Both the position numbers and the translations under genes were made by a program. Shown one piece after another: positions 63,488 to 64,000 of a stretch of DNA of 64,000 bases. Every line of letters starts with the position of its first letter. The stretch's first letter is position 1. This DNA comes from Bacteroidota bacterium (GTDB lineage Bacteria; Bacteroidota; Bacteroidia; Chitinophagales; Chitinophagaceae): positions 1 through 64,000 of the forward strand of contig JAFAGI010000025.1 in the NCBI GenBank assembly GCA_023422835.1, in the 5' to 3' direction. The notes beneath the pieces are model-generated. The model made no database searches, was not told where the DNA came from, and saw only the letters and a list, made by a program, of their open reading frames with translations.

Positions 63488-64000
63488 ATGAAACGCGCAC
63501 TATTTCTCTCCGCAATTGCACTCATGATGATGAATGCATGCCAATACGATGAAAACAAAAGCACTGCAGGTACTGCAGGCTCTCCTGCAATAACGCAACC
63601 ATCAAATACTACCACGAGTACGCACAACGCCAGTTCAAAAAATTTTCCCTTCACTAACTTTACGCAGCTTGAAATTGGCGCAGCATTTAAAATAACCCTC
63701 ACACAAGCTCCTGAGTTCAGCGTAGTTGCAAACGGCAATACAGAAGACCTGGAAAAAGTCAATATCAGAAAAGACGGAAGCACACTTAAAATAGGCATGC
63801 AAAACGGCAGCGCTACTGATCATGCGGTTATTGAGCTTGTAATTACCATGCCCAATATAGAAGAACTTGAAACCTCCGGAGTTGTGGAAGTAACAGGTAC
63901 AAACACTTTTAGCGGAAACAAATTATCTCTTGATCTGTCAGGTTCCAGCGCTATTAACATGAATATTGATGTACAAAAGCTAGATATAAATGGCTCGGGA
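63488..64000 (+). CDS. DUF2807 (head-GIN) lipoprotein, N-terminal part
   Basis: The frame from ATG 63488 runs to the window's end (171 residues). It starts with a lipoprotein signal (MKRALFLSAIALMMMNAC, Cys at 18), a Thr/Ser-rich linker, and the DUF2807 beta-helical domain (FTNFTQLEIGAAFKITL, ELETSGVVEVTG and DLSGSSAINM), typical repeats of G-S-G and S-G-S-S. It is anchored to the outer or inner membrane; the function is not known. The C-terminal end is outside the window. Confidence 0.85.
   Translation, partial: MKRALFLSAIALMMMNACQYDENKSTAGTAGSPAITQPSNTTTSTHNASSKNFPFTNFTQLEIGAAFKITLTQAPEFSVVANGNTEDLEKVNIRKDGSTLKIGMQNGSATDHAVIELVITMPNIEELETSGVVEVTGTNTFSGNKLSLDLSGSSAINMNIDVQKLDINGSG

Noticed and set aside
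1..64000. Prophage, conjugative element or intact insertion sequence
   Set aside because: No transposase, integrase, relaxase, capsid or tail gene was found; the only accessory stretch is 54243-59805.

Overview
The window looks like chromosome of a Bacteroidota bacterium, most likely family Chitinophagaceae. The signs are a SusC/SusD pair with an ECF sigma factor and FecR anti-sigma factor, type III glutamine synthetase, TAnnTTTG-type promoter boxes, an infA-rpmJ-rpsM-rpsK-rpsD-rpoA-rplQ block, many lipoproteins and A-rich start regions. The genus cannot be told from the sequence alone. No rRNA, tRNA, CRISPR array or intact transposase was seen.

Layout. 1-10130 (minus strand): sigma factor, FecR, exported EEP-family phosphodiesterase, SusC, SusD, NAGPA-type phosphodiester glycosidase and the start of an alkaline phosphatase. 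This looks like an uptake locus for a phosphorylated glycan or phosphodiester. 10565-15543: glutamine synthetase III, a sensor kinase and a glycosyltransferase. 15626-20178: macro-domain protein, then the ribosomal/RNA polymerase alpha block. 20330-28013: NhaA, a LOG-family protein and the four-gene ligase-associated DNA repair operon. 28187-36676: small stress and membrane proteins, TruB, a LolE-type permease, a ZIP transporter, an alpha-oxoamine synthase, a Lon-N protein, Fmt. 36787-46890: thioredoxin-like lipoprotein, RmuC, LepA, ComM, a PpiD/SurA-type foldase. 47178-54230: ABC pair, EtfBA, RNase Z, FKBP, and a DUF1343 (NamZ-type) lipoprotein. 54243-59805 is accessory DNA: a broken ADP-ribosyltransferase toxin end with a possible immunity gene, then a 4.6 kb unit with the boundaries of an integron-type cassette. 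That unit carries an AraC regulator and four exported proteins. 59856-64000: HD hydrolase, malic enzyme, and the start of a DUF2807 lipoprotein.

Three structures go beyond ordinary genes. (1) A dispersed leader element of about 95-150 nt occurs four times (31608, 41976, 49404, 52923), each time before a plus-strand gene. It has a stem whose two sides change together between copies (AATAGCC/GGCTATT and AATAACC/GGTTATT) and a tiny open reading frame starting at the same place each time. In the copy before etfB, the tiny ORF's stop overlaps the etfB start codon. (2) The unit 55169-59733 starts with GTTAGCGG and ends in an attC-like hairpin whose outer arm is the exact complement CCGCTAAC. (3) A terminator plus about 70 nt of downstream sequence is repeated at 29040 and 46911. 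All three rest on reading by eye and need alignment and folding software to confirm.
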